A DNA stretch of 64,000 nt from Frankia sp. RB7. Lineage in GTDB: Bacteria; Pseudomonadota; Alphaproteobacteria; Rhizobiales; Xanthobacteraceae. The notes below the pieces were generated by a model that saw only the letters and a list, made by a program, of their open reading frames with translations, was not told the DNA's origin and made no database searches. The translations under genes were made by a program, and so were the position numbers. The DNA is taken from the NCBI GenBank assembly GCA_030403585.1, contig JAUEPE010000001.1, positions 62,001-126,000 of the forward strand, read 5' to 3'. Numbering within the stretch: the first letter of the stretch is position 1; each line of letters starts with the position of its first letter. This document shows positions 1-7,295 of the stretch, in pieces.

Positions 1-1
1 T

Positions 2-211
2 GCACCCAACGGCAAGATCAAGCTCGACGCCAACCGCCAGGCGATCGGCACCAACTTCGTCACCGAAGTCGTCGACGACGGCAAGGGCGCGCTGTTCTCG
101 AAGGTCGTGAAGGTGATCCCGAACGTGAACCAGACGCTGGGCTACGACCCCGCAGTGTTTGCCAAGATCGGTTTGCCAAGCCGTACAGTACCGGAATGTA
201 AGAAGTACTGA
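2..211 (+). CDS. Liv-type ABC transporter solute-binding protein, C-terminal fragment
   Basis: Only the last 69 codons lie in the window; the frame is open from base 2 to a TGA at 209-211. The peptide includes IGTNFVTEV, then KVVKVIPNVNQTLGYDP, and ends CKKY. This pattern is typical of the C-terminus of periplasmic branched-chain-amino-acid-type binding proteins (Peripla_BP_6, LivK-like), which usually close with a short Cys-containing tail. It sits upstream of LivHMGF-like genes (1348-6432), so it is probably the periplasmic receptor of that transporter, although an AraC gene and a hairpin lie between. The ligand cannot be inferred from this fragment. Confidence 0.75.
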   Translation, partial: APNGKIKLDANRQAIGTNFVTEVVDDGKGALFSKVVKVIPNVNQTLGYDPAVFAKIGLPSRTVPECKKY

Positions 212-240
212 CGTAGTCGTATCAGCGACGCCATGACTGA

Positions 241-295
241 CCGGGGAGAGATTTGCAAAGAGCGCGACACGCGCGCCCTTGCATTCTCTCCCCGG
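241..295 (+). terminator. Long hairpin after the solute-binding protein gene
   Basis: An 11-bp perfect inverted repeat (CCGGGGAGAGA at 241-251, its complement at 285-295) encloses further pairing between GCGCG-type segments. It starts 30 bases after the stop of the binding-protein gene and ends 47 bases before the AraC start. No clear T-run follows, so it may be a terminator, a processing or stabilising stem for an abundant receptor mRNA, or both. Confidence 0.45.
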
Positions 296-342
296 TTGTT
301 GAACGCTAACAAAAAAAGACGAGAGCTTTTGGGAGAGAAGGG

Positions 343-1170
343 ATGAGCCGGGCGCTCGCCGTCTTCCACGGCCGCTTTGGCCGGGCGACGGTCTATCAGT
401 TGAACCGCCCCTTCAACATCCACGCGCATCGCGAAGGTCATTTGATCTTCCATGTCGGGGGACGTTACGCATGCATCGATGTCAACGATGGACGTTACGA
501 GCTCACTGAAGGTTCCGTAGTCGCGGTCAATCCATGGGAGCCGCACAATTTCCTCCCCTCCGATCTCGACGGCGGTGCCGTTTTCTTCGTGCTCTATGTC
601 AATGCGGAGTGGTTCGCGCCCGACGCGCCTGGCGCCGACCGCCTGCGCTTCGGCCGGACCCAGTTTTCGCGGTCGGCTGCGCTGGACAGGCAAATCAGGC
701 ACGCAGCCGCCCTTGTGTGCGGCGCACCCTCGCTGAACAGCCTCGATGGCGAGCTGAGACGGCTGATCGACGTGTGCTACGACGAAAGCTGGCAACAGGC
801 CGAGACCGCGCGCGATCCGCGCGCGAACGGCTCCGTCACCGATTTTCGTGTTCGCAAGTGCATCAAGATGATGTCGGAGAGCCCCGGCGCCGAGATCGAA
901 CTCGACACCATCGCGCGCGAATCCGGCCTGTCGCGGCCGCATTTCTACCGGCTGTTCCGCACCCAGACGGGCGTCACACCTCACCTCTATCTCAACACGC
1001 TGATGATGGAGCAGGCGCTGGAGGCGCTGGTGGCAAGCGAAGCGCCGATTGCCGATATCGGCTTCGATCTCGGCTTCTCCTCGCAGAGCGGTTTCACCCG
1101 TTTCTTCGCCGCCAATGTCGGGATGGCGCCGACCGATTATCGCCGCGCGGCCAAGGTTTTGCGCGGCTGA
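343..1170 (+). CDS. AraC family transcriptional regulator
   Basis: A 275-residue protein with the usual AraC layout. The N-terminal half (about 15-100) is a cupin-like ligand-binding domain (FHVGGRYACIDV, VNPWEPHNF). The C-terminal half (about 165-272) holds two helix-turn-helix units, with IARESGLSRPHFYRLFR in the first and IADIGFDLGFSSQSGFTRFF in the second, followed by GMAPTDYRR. The ATG is preceded by GGGAGAGAAGG, a strong ribosome binding site. Placed between a solute-binding protein gene and the LivH gene, it is the likely substrate-responsive activator of the long downstream operon; that role is inference from position. Confidence 0.9.
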   Translation: MSRALAVFHGRFGRATVYQLNRPFNIHAHREGHLIFHVGGRYACIDVNDGRYELTEGSVVAVNPWEPHNFLPSDLDGGAVFFVLYVNAEWFAPDAPGADRLRFGRTQFSRSAALDRQIRHAAALVCGAPSLNSLDGELRRLIDVCYDESWQQAETARDPRANGSVTDFRVRKCIKMMSESPGAEIELDTIARESGLSRPHFYRLFRTQTGVTPHLYLNTLMMEQALEALVASEAPIADIGFDLGFSSQSGFTRFFAANVGMAPTDYRRAAKVLRG

Positions 1171-1212
1171 CGAACGCGCGAAAAGATACTCACGATCAAA
1201 TGCGCTCCCGTG

Positions 1213-1258
1213 CATCCCATTAGGATGTGCGCAACGCGATCCCGACAAGAGGATCGCG
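1213..1258 (+). promoter_or_regulatory. Two adjacent inverted repeats in the leader of the long operon
   Basis: CATCC at 1213-1217 pairs with GGATG at 1223-1227. CGCGATCC at 1235-1242 pairs perfectly with GGATCGCG at 1251-1258 across an 8-base loop. They occupy the 177-base space between the AraC stop and the LivH start, which otherwise holds no gene. They could be the AraC terminator, an operator or an attenuator; I see no convincing -35/-10 pair nearby. Confidence 0.35.
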
Positions 1259-1347
1259 GTCGATAGGGAGCGTACGTTCATGGCAGGGCTTGCGGCCGGC
1301 AACGGTCTGCGTGCGACCTCGCCCACAAGGGGGCACGAGGTGAAGCC

Positions 1348-2358
1348 ATGACCCGCTTTGTCGAGCGCCATCCCGCCTGGGCGTTGATCGTCATCATCGC
1401 GATCGCAGTGGCGCTGTGGCTGATCTTCGCGGTATGGCCACCGGGGATTGAAGAGGCGATCGGCCGCAAGCGGGTGTTCCTCAACGCGCTCTTCAACGGC
1501 ATCACGCTCGGCGGTCTCTATTTCCTCGTCGCCAGCGGCTTCACGCTGATCTTCGGCCTGATGCGCAACGTCAACCTCGCGCACGGCTCGCTCTATCTGT
1601 TCGGCGGTTATGTCGGTTACGCCGTCAGCGCCTCGACCGGCTCCTGGATTCTTGCGTTCATCGTCGCCTTCATCCTGACGGCGCTGGTCGGCGTCCTGCT
1701 TCAGGTCCTTGTGTTCCGCCGCATGGAGGGCCAGGATCTGCGCCAGACCATGGTGACGATCGGGCTCTCGATCGTGTTCGCCGATCTTATGCTGTGGGCC
1801 TGCGGCGGCGACTTCTATCAGATCCAGACGCCGACCTGGCTGATCGGCCCGATCGATCTGCCGCTGCTCACCGCGGTGAAATCCTCGGGCGAACCGGTCT
1901 ATTTGCGTTATCCTCTGGTCCGGCTCGTGATCTTCCTGGCCTCCGTGATCATCGGCATCGCGATGTGGCTCGCGCTCAACCGCACCCGGATCGGCATGAT
2001 CATCCGCGCCGGCGTTGACGATCGTGACATCCTTGCCGCAACCGGCGTGCGCATCCAGATCGTCTTCGTGCTGGTCTTTGCGCTTGGCGCCGGGCTTGCC
2101 GGTATTGCAGGCGTCGTGGGCGGCACCTTCCAGTCACTGTCTCCCGGCGAAGACATCCGTTTCCTGCTCGCATCGCTCGTGGTGGTGATCGTCGGCGGCA
2201 TGGGCTCGATACCAGGTGCCGCGCTCGGCGCGCTGATCATTGGCCTCGCCGAGCAACTCGGCTCGGTCTACATCCCGACCTACGCCATCGTCGTGACCTT
2301 CCTGATCATGGTGCTGGTGCTGGCGCTTCGGCCACAGGGCCTGCTGGCGAGGCGCTGA
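1348..2358 (+). CDS. Branched-chain amino acid-type ABC transporter permease (LivH family)
   Basis: A 336-residue integral inner-membrane protein with about eight hydrophobic segments. The LivH signature regions are visible: FNGITLGGLYFLVASGFTLIFG near residue 50 and GGMGSIPGAALGALIIGL near 275. Family knowledge: LivH pairs with LivM to form the translocation channel for branched-chain amino acids or, in many soil bacteria, aromatic acids, amides and urea-type solutes. The ATG has GAGGTGA upstream. LivM starts one base after this stop, so the two are translationally linked. It opens the 19-gene co-directional run that reaches 21024. Confidence 0.93.
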   Translation: MTRFVERHPAWALIVIIAIAVALWLIFAVWPPGIEEAIGRKRVFLNALFNGITLGGLYFLVASGFTLIFGLMRNVNLAHGSLYLFGGYVGYAVSASTGSWILAFIVAFILTALVGVLLQVLVFRRMEGQDLRQTMVTIGLSIVFADLMLWACGGDFYQIQTPTWLIGPIDLPLLTAVKSSGEPVYLRYPLVRLVIFLASVIIGIAMWLALNRTRIGMIIRAGVDDRDILAATGVRIQIVFVLVFALGAGLAGIAGVVGGTFQSLSPGEDIRFLLASLVVVIVGGMGSIPGAALGALIIGLAEQLGSVYIPTYAIVVTFLIMVLVLALRPQGLLARR

Positions 2359-2359
2359 C

Positions 2360-3448
2360 ATGTCGGTGACCCACGACGCCCGCATTCAAGTCCGCGCCGC
2401 TGTCCCAACGGCACAGCGGCCGATCGTACACGGCTGGCCCGACATCAACAATCCCGCCGCCTGGATCGTGGCGGCTATCCTCCTGATCATGCCGCTGATC
2501 GCCAACGGCTTCTTCCTGATCGAGATTTTTGCGACGACGCTGATCCTCGGCACTATCGCGCTCAGCCTGATGTTCCTGGCCGGCTATGCCGGCATGGTCA
2601 GCCTGATGCAGCTCACCATCGCAGGCTTCGCCGCCTACATGGTCGCGGTGTTCGGCGTCAGCGGCAATGCCAATATCAGCCTGGGCTGGCCGTGGTGGCT
2701 GGCGGTGCCGATGGCGCTGACGCTCGCGACCATCTTCGGCACGCTCGGCGGCGCGCTCGCGGTGCGGACCGAGGGCATCTACACCATCATGATCACGCTC
2801 GCGATCGGCGCGGCCTTCTACTACTTCACCAACCAGAACTGGGCGATCTTCAACGGCCACACCGGCATCAACAATGTCTCGACGCCGCATTTCTGGGGCG
2901 TCGACTGGCGCTGGGATATTCCCTTCTACTATGTCGTGCTCGCGGTCGCCGCGATCTGCTACTTCGCCGTCGATTACATCTCGCGCGCGCCGTTCGGCCT
3001 GGCGCTGCAGGGCGTACGCGACAATCCGCGACGCATGGCCGCGCTCGGCTTCAACGTCAATGCGCACCGTGTCGCGGCCTACGCGGTGGCGTCCTTCATC
3101 GCAGGCCTCGCCGGCGTGCTCCAGGTCTGGAACTACCGCCAGATCTCGCCGGGCTCGGTCAGCGTCGGCGCCTGCATCGACATTCTCATCATCGCCGTCG
3201 TCGGCGGCATTACCCGACCGATCGGCCCCTATATCGGCGCACTGGTCTTCGTCCTCCTGCGCACGTTTGCGCTCGATTTCCTGGTCAAGATCGGGCTCGA
3301 CGGCAACCGGTTCCGGCTGCTGATCGGCCTCGGCTTCCTCGCCATCGTGTTCTGGTCGTCGGACGGCGTGATCGGCCTGTGGCAGCGCTGGCGCCAGAGC
3401 CAACGTCCGCGGTCAGATCGCCCGGGCGGAGGACGCGGCCATGGATAG
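2360..3448 (+). CDS. Branched-chain amino acid-type ABC transporter permease (LivM family)
   Basis: A 362-residue polytopic membrane protein carrying LivM features: FLAGYAGMVSLMQLTIAGFAAYM near residues 75-95, AVRTEGIYTIMITLAIG near 130-150 and GGITRPIGPYIGALVF near 280. It is the second channel subunit alongside the upstream LivH. The C-terminal tail is basic and Gly-rich (residues about 345-362). Its end overlaps the LivG start by 8 bases, the usual coupling in Liv operons. Confidence 0.93.
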   Translation: MSVTHDARIQVRAAVPTAQRPIVHGWPDINNPAAWIVAAILLIMPLIANGFFLIEIFATTLILGTIALSLMFLAGYAGMVSLMQLTIAGFAAYMVAVFGVSGNANISLGWPWWLAVPMALTLATIFGTLGGALAVRTEGIYTIMITLAIGAAFYYFTNQNWAIFNGHTGINNVSTPHFWGVDWRWDIPFYYVVLAVAAICYFAVDYISRAPFGLALQGVRDNPRRMAALGFNVNAHRVAAYAVASFIAGLAGVLQVWNYRQISPGSVSVGACIDILIIAVVGGITRPIGPYIGALVFVLLRTFALDFLVKIGLDGNRFRLLIGLGFLAIVFWSSDGVIGLWQRWRQSQRPRSDRPGGGRGHG

Positions 3449-4223
3449 CGTCGCCCAGCGCCTCTCCGCTGTCGGTGCCGGTGCAGCACTCGAGCTGCGC
3501 GGCGTCACCCGGTTGTTCGGCGCGCTGGCCGCGCTGACCGACGTCACCATCACCGTGCGCCCCGGCGAGCGGCGCGCCGTGCTCGGCTCCAATGGCGCCG
3601 GCAAGACCACGCTGTTCAACTGCATCACCGGCGACTTCCCGCCGACATCGGGCACGATCCGCTTCTTTGGCGAGGACGTGACGCACTTCCCGCCCTATGA
3701 GCGCATCCGCCGCGGGCTGCGACGAACCTATCAGATCTCCGCGCTGTTCCCCGGCCTCACCGTCCAGGACAATGTCTACCTCGCCTGCCGTGGCGTCTCG
3801 CGCGGGCGCTTCTCGTTCCTGCGCCCCGGCCAGAACGATGCGCTGATGCATGCTGCAGACAGTCTGGTACAGGCCGTACATCTGACTGCGGTGAAGGACC
3901 AGCGCGTCGCCGAGCTCGCCCACGGCCAGCAGCGCCAGCTCGAAATCGCGCTGGCGCTCGCAGGCGCCCCTCGCTTCGTGCTGTTCGATGAGCCCGCCGC
4001 CGGTCTCTCACCGACCGAGCGGGCCGAGCTGGTCGAGATCCTGACCTCGCTGCCGGCGCATATCGGCTACATCATCATCGAGCACGATATGGACGTGGCG
4101 CTGCGCGTCGTCGAGAGCGTGACGATGATGCACAACGGCCGCATCTTCAAGGAAGGCGTGCCGGAGGAGATCCAGTCCGACCCCGAGGTGCAGGAGCTTT
4201 ATCTCGGAGGCGGCCATGAGTGA
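3441..4223 (+). CDS. ABC transporter ATP-binding protein (LivG family)
   Basis: A 260-residue cytoplasmic ATPase. Walker A is GSNGAGKT (49-56), the signature region is the LivG-type LAHGQQRQLEIAL (about 159-171) instead of classical LSGGQ, Walker B is VLFDEP (180-185), and a switch histidine occurs in IIIEHDMD. It energises the LivH/LivM channel together with the LivF-like domain of the next gene. It overlaps its neighbours by 8 bases on each side, indicating coupled translation. The start gives the normal LivG length. Confidence 0.93.
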   Translation: MDSVAQRLSAVGAGAALELRGVTRLFGALAALTDVTITVRPGERRAVLGSNGAGKTTLFNCITGDFPPTSGTIRFFGEDVTHFPPYERIRRGLRRTYQISALFPGLTVQDNVYLACRGVSRGRFSFLRPGQNDALMHAADSLVQAVHLTAVKDQRVAELAHGQQRQLEIALALAGAPRFVLFDEPAAGLSPTERAELVEILTSLPAHIGYIIIEHDMDVALRVVESVTMMHNGRIFKEGVPEEIQSDPEVQELYLGGGHE

Positions 4224-6432
4224 GGTCCGCCGCGCTCCCGCTGCGCTCGATGTCCGGGGCCTCGACGTCTATTACGGCCATTCGCACGCGCTGCAGGGCG
4301 TCGATCTCTCGCTCGACGCCGGCGTTTTTTCCGTGGTCGGCCGCAACGGCATGGGCAAGACCACGCTGTGCAAGGCGATCATGGGCCTCGTGCCCGTCAG
4401 CGGCGGCTCGATCCGAATCCGCGGCGAGGACATCACGCGGCGGCCGCCAGCGCACATCGCGCGGCTCGGCGTCGGTTATGTGCCGCAGGGCCGCCGGCTC
4501 TGGCGCTCGCTCAGCGTCGATGAACATTTGCAGCTTGCCGGCGGGATGCGGCCCGGTGCCTGGACCGTCGAGCGCATCTACGAGACGTTTCCGCGGCTCG
4601 CCGAGCGCAAGGACCATGGCGGCGGCCAACTCTCCGGCGGCGAGCAGCAGATGCTCGCCATCTCGCGCGCACTCGTGACCAATCCGCATTTGCTGATCAT
4701 GGACGAGCCGACCGAGGGGCTTGCGCCCGTCATCGTCGCCCAGGTCGAGGAAATGCTGCTGCAGCTCGGCGAAGACGGCGACATGTCTGTGCTCGTGATC
4801 GAGCAGAACATCGGCGTCGCCACCACCATCTCGCGCGATGTCGCGATCATGGTCAACGGCCGCATCAACCGCATCATCGACTCGGCCCGGCTGTCAGCCG
4901 ACCGCGAGCTGCAGCAGCGTCTGCTCGGCGTTGGAATGCACGCCGAGCTCGAACCCGACATCGATGGGGCCGCGGTCGGCGGCGAAGCAAAGCCGGTGCC
5001 TCAGCCTGCACGCACCAGCGGCCCGATCCGGATCTACATCTCCAACCCCACCCCGCCGACGCGCTGGTCCCAGCCGGTCCCGATCGGGCGTATCGAGGCC
5101 GCCGCGCGTACGCTATCGACGCAGGTCGCGCGCCTCGACGAGACCGCGCGGCGCAAGCGCGAGCCGGTGACCGCGCAAACTTCCGGCCCTCCGGTCGTAC
5201 TGGTCGTCGGCACGCTCGACACCAAGGGAACGGAACTCCGCTTCATTCGCGACATCATTGCCGAAAGCGGCTTGCGCACACGGCTGGTCGATGTCTCCAC
5301 CAGCGGCAAGCACGCAACCTCCGATGTCTCCGCCCAGGAAATCGCGCTGAACCACGGTCGCGGCGGCTCGGTCGTGTTCGGCCCGGACCGCGGTGCTGCA
5401 GTCACCGCGATGGCTGACGCGTTCGCCAATTGGATCAAGCGGCAGGGCAATATTGCCGGCGTGATTTCCGCCGGCGGCTCCGGTGCGGCATCACTGGTCG
5501 CGCCGGGCATGCGCACCCTCCCCGTCGGCGTGCCAAAGCTGATCATCTCCTCGGTCGCCTCCGGCGATGTCGCGCCCTATGTCGGCCCCGCCGACATCAC
5601 AATGATGCATTCCGTTACCGACGTGCAGGGCCTCAACTCGATCTCGCGCGCCGTGCTGTCGAACGGCGCCAACGCGATCGCCGGCATGGTCAAGGCCCGC
5701 CTCGACCAGCGCGAGGCCAAAGGGCGAGCGGCGAGTACCGAGCTGCCATCGGTCGGCATCACCATGTTCGGCGTCACCACGCCGGCGGTGCAGAAGATCG
5801 CGGCCGATCTGCGCGAAGATTTCGAATGCCTCGTCTTCCACGCCACCGGCGTCGGCGGCCGCTCGATGGAGAAGCTGGTCGACTCCGGCCAGATCGCCGG
5901 CGTCATCGATCTCACCACCACCGAGATCTGCGACCTCCTGATGGGCGGCGTGTTTCCGGCGACGGAGGATCGCTTCGGCGCGATCATTCGCACCCGCCTG
6001 CCCTATATCGGCTCGGTCGGCGCGCTCGACATGGTCAATTTCGGCGCACCCGACACCATCCCCGAGCGCTACCGCGACCGCAAATTCCACGTCCACAATC
6101 CGCAGGTGACGCTGATGCGGACGACAGTGGAGGAAAACGAACGCATGGGCCGCTGGATTGGCGAGCGCCTCAACCAGATGGATGGGCCGGTGCGCTTCTT
6201 CCTGCCCGAGAGGGGCGTCTCCGCGCTCGATGCCCGCGGCCAGCCGTTCTGGGATGGCGAGGCCGACGCCGCCCTGTTCCGCACGCTGGAGCGCACGGTG
6301 CGTGCGACCGGCAACCGCCAACTGATCCGCGTCAAGCAGAACATCAACGATCCCGAGTTCGCCTCGACCATCGTAAGCGCGTTCCGAACCCTGTTCGGAC
6401 GCGCCGGGGCGCGCCGGAGACTAGCGAGGTGA
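4216..6432 (+). CDS. Fusion of LivF-type ABC ATPase with a Tm-1-like (UPF0261) domain
   Basis: A 738-residue two-domain protein. Residues 1 to about 240 form a LivF-type ATPase: Walker A GRNGMGKTT (42-50), signature LSGGEQQ (139-145), Walker B LLIMDEP (159-165), and IEQN in place of the switch histidine as usual for LivF. A polar Pro-rich linker (about 242-325) follows. Residues 327 to about 730 match the Tm-1-like ATP-binding/UPF0261 family, starting VVLVVGTLDTKGTELRFI and including ISAGGSGAASLV and MHSVTDVQGLNSISR. In tomato Tm-1 this domain is joined to a TIM-barrel like the product of the next gene. A normal LivF is about 235 residues, so the fusion is real unless there is a sequencing error. 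Function of the second domain is unknown; sensing or nucleotide binding coupled to import is inference. Confidence 0.9.
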   Translation: MSEVRRAPAALDVRGLDVYYGHSHALQGVDLSLDAGVFSVVGRNGMGKTTLCKAIMGLVPVSGGSIRIRGEDITRRPPAHIARLGVGYVPQGRRLWRSLSVDEHLQLAGGMRPGAWTVERIYETFPRLAERKDHGGGQLSGGEQQMLAISRALVTNPHLLIMDEPTEGLAPVIVAQVEEMLLQLGEDGDMSVLVIEQNIGVATTISRDVAIMVNGRINRIIDSARLSADRELQQRLLGVGMHAELEPDIDGAAVGGEAKPVPQPARTSGPIRIYISNPTPPTRWSQPVPIGRIEAAARTLSTQVARLDETARRKREPVTAQTSGPPVVLVVGTLDTKGTELRFIRDIIAESGLRTRLVDVSTSGKHATSDVSAQEIALNHGRGGSVVFGPDRGAAVTAMADAFANWIKRQGNIAGVISAGGSGAASLVAPGMRTLPVGVPKLIISSVASGDVAPYVGPADITMMHSVTDVQGLNSISRAVLSNGANAIAGMVKARLDQREAKGRAASTELPSVGITMFGVTTPAVQKIAADLREDFECLVFHATGVGGRSMEKLVDSGQIAGVIDLTTTEICDLLMGGVFPATEDRFGAIIRTRLPYIGSVGALDMVNFGAPDTIPERYRDRKFHVHNPQVTLMRTTVEENERMGRWIGERLNQMDGPVRFFLPERGVSALDARGQPFWDGEADAALFRTLERTVRATGNRQLIRVKQNINDPEFASTIVSAFRTLFGRAGARRRLAR

Positions 6433-6435
6433 CCG

Positions 6436-7269
6436 ATGGCCCGGTTTGAACGCGCGTCATTGTTGAAGCGGTTTCGCGAGATGGCGAAGCGCGGTGAGCC
6501 GATCGTCGGCGGCGGCGCCGGCACTGGCCTCTCGGCCAAATGCGAGGAAGCCGGCGGCGTCGATCTCATCGTGATCTACAATTCCGGCCGCTACCGCATG
6601 GCCGGCCGCGGCTCGCTTGCGGGGCTGATGCCCTATGGCGACGCCAACGCCATCGTGCTGGAGATGGCCGGCGAAGTGTTGCCCGTGGTCAGCAAGACGC
6701 CGGTGCTTGCCGGCGTCAACGGCACCGATCCATTCCGCGACATGGACGTGTTCCTCGACCAGCTCAAGGCGCTCGGCTTCGCCGGCGTGCAGAACTTCCC
6801 GACCGTCGGCCTGATCGACGGCGTGTTCCGCGCCAATCTCGAAGAGACCGGCATGTCCTACGCGCTGGAGATCGACATGATCGCCAAGGCGCGTGAGAAG
6901 GATTTGCTGACGACGCCCTACGTCTTCAGCGAGAAGGAAGCCGCCGCGATGGCGATCGCCGGCGCCGACATCATCGTCTGCCATCTCGGGCTCACCACCG
7001 GCGGCACGATCGGCGCGCAGACTGCGCCCAAGCTCAAGGATTGCCCGGCGCGCATCGACACCTGGGCGTCAGCCGCGCTCAGCGTCAATCCGGACATCCT
7101 CGTGCTCGCCCATGGTGGCCCGATCGCGGATCCGGCGGATGCCGATTTCATCATGAAGAACACCCGTTACTGCCACGGCTTCTACGGTGCCTCCTCAATG
7201 GAGCGGCTGCCGGTGGAGCGGGCGCTGACGGAACAGGTCCGCAAATTCAAGGCGATCGGCGCGCGATAA
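6436..7269 (+). CDS. Phosphoenolpyruvate hydrolase-like TIM-barrel protein
   Basis: A 277-residue soluble protein of the PEP-hydrolase-like/TIM-barrel signal-transduction family (PF09370). Visible family segments are [20 protein letters not shown] (about 25-44), [25 protein letters not shown] (about 47-71), [16 protein letters not shown] and [13 protein letters not shown]. It starts 3 bases after the Tm-1-like fusion gene. Family knowledge: Tm-1-like and PEP-hydrolase-like domains occur adjacent or fused across kingdoms, so the two probably act as one enzyme or sensor. The actual reaction is not established. Confidence 0.88.
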   Translation: MARFERASLLKRFREMAKRGEPIVGGGAGTGLSAKCEEAGGVDLIVIYNSGRYRMAGRGSLAGLMPYGDANAIVLEMAGEVLPVVSKTPVLAGVNGTDPFRDMDVFLDQLKALGFAGVQNFPTVGLIDGVFRANLEETGMSYALEIDMIAKAREKDLLTTPYVFSEKEAAAMAIAGADIIVCHLGLTTGGTIGAQTAPKLKDCPARIDTWASAALSVNPDILVLAHGGPIADPADADFIMKNTRYCHGFYGASSMERLPVERALTEQVRKFKAIGAR

Positions 7270-7295
7270 CGCCTGTCAGATTGAGGGAGGGAAAC

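Noticed and set aside
306..310. A CTAAC pentamer upstream of the first AraC gene
   Set aside because: No second pentamer at 10-base spacing on either side, so it does not match the array pattern.
142..1584. Minus-strand frame of 480 codons across the AraC gene and LivH start
   Set aside because: Overprints two convincing genes and has no motif; antisense shadow.
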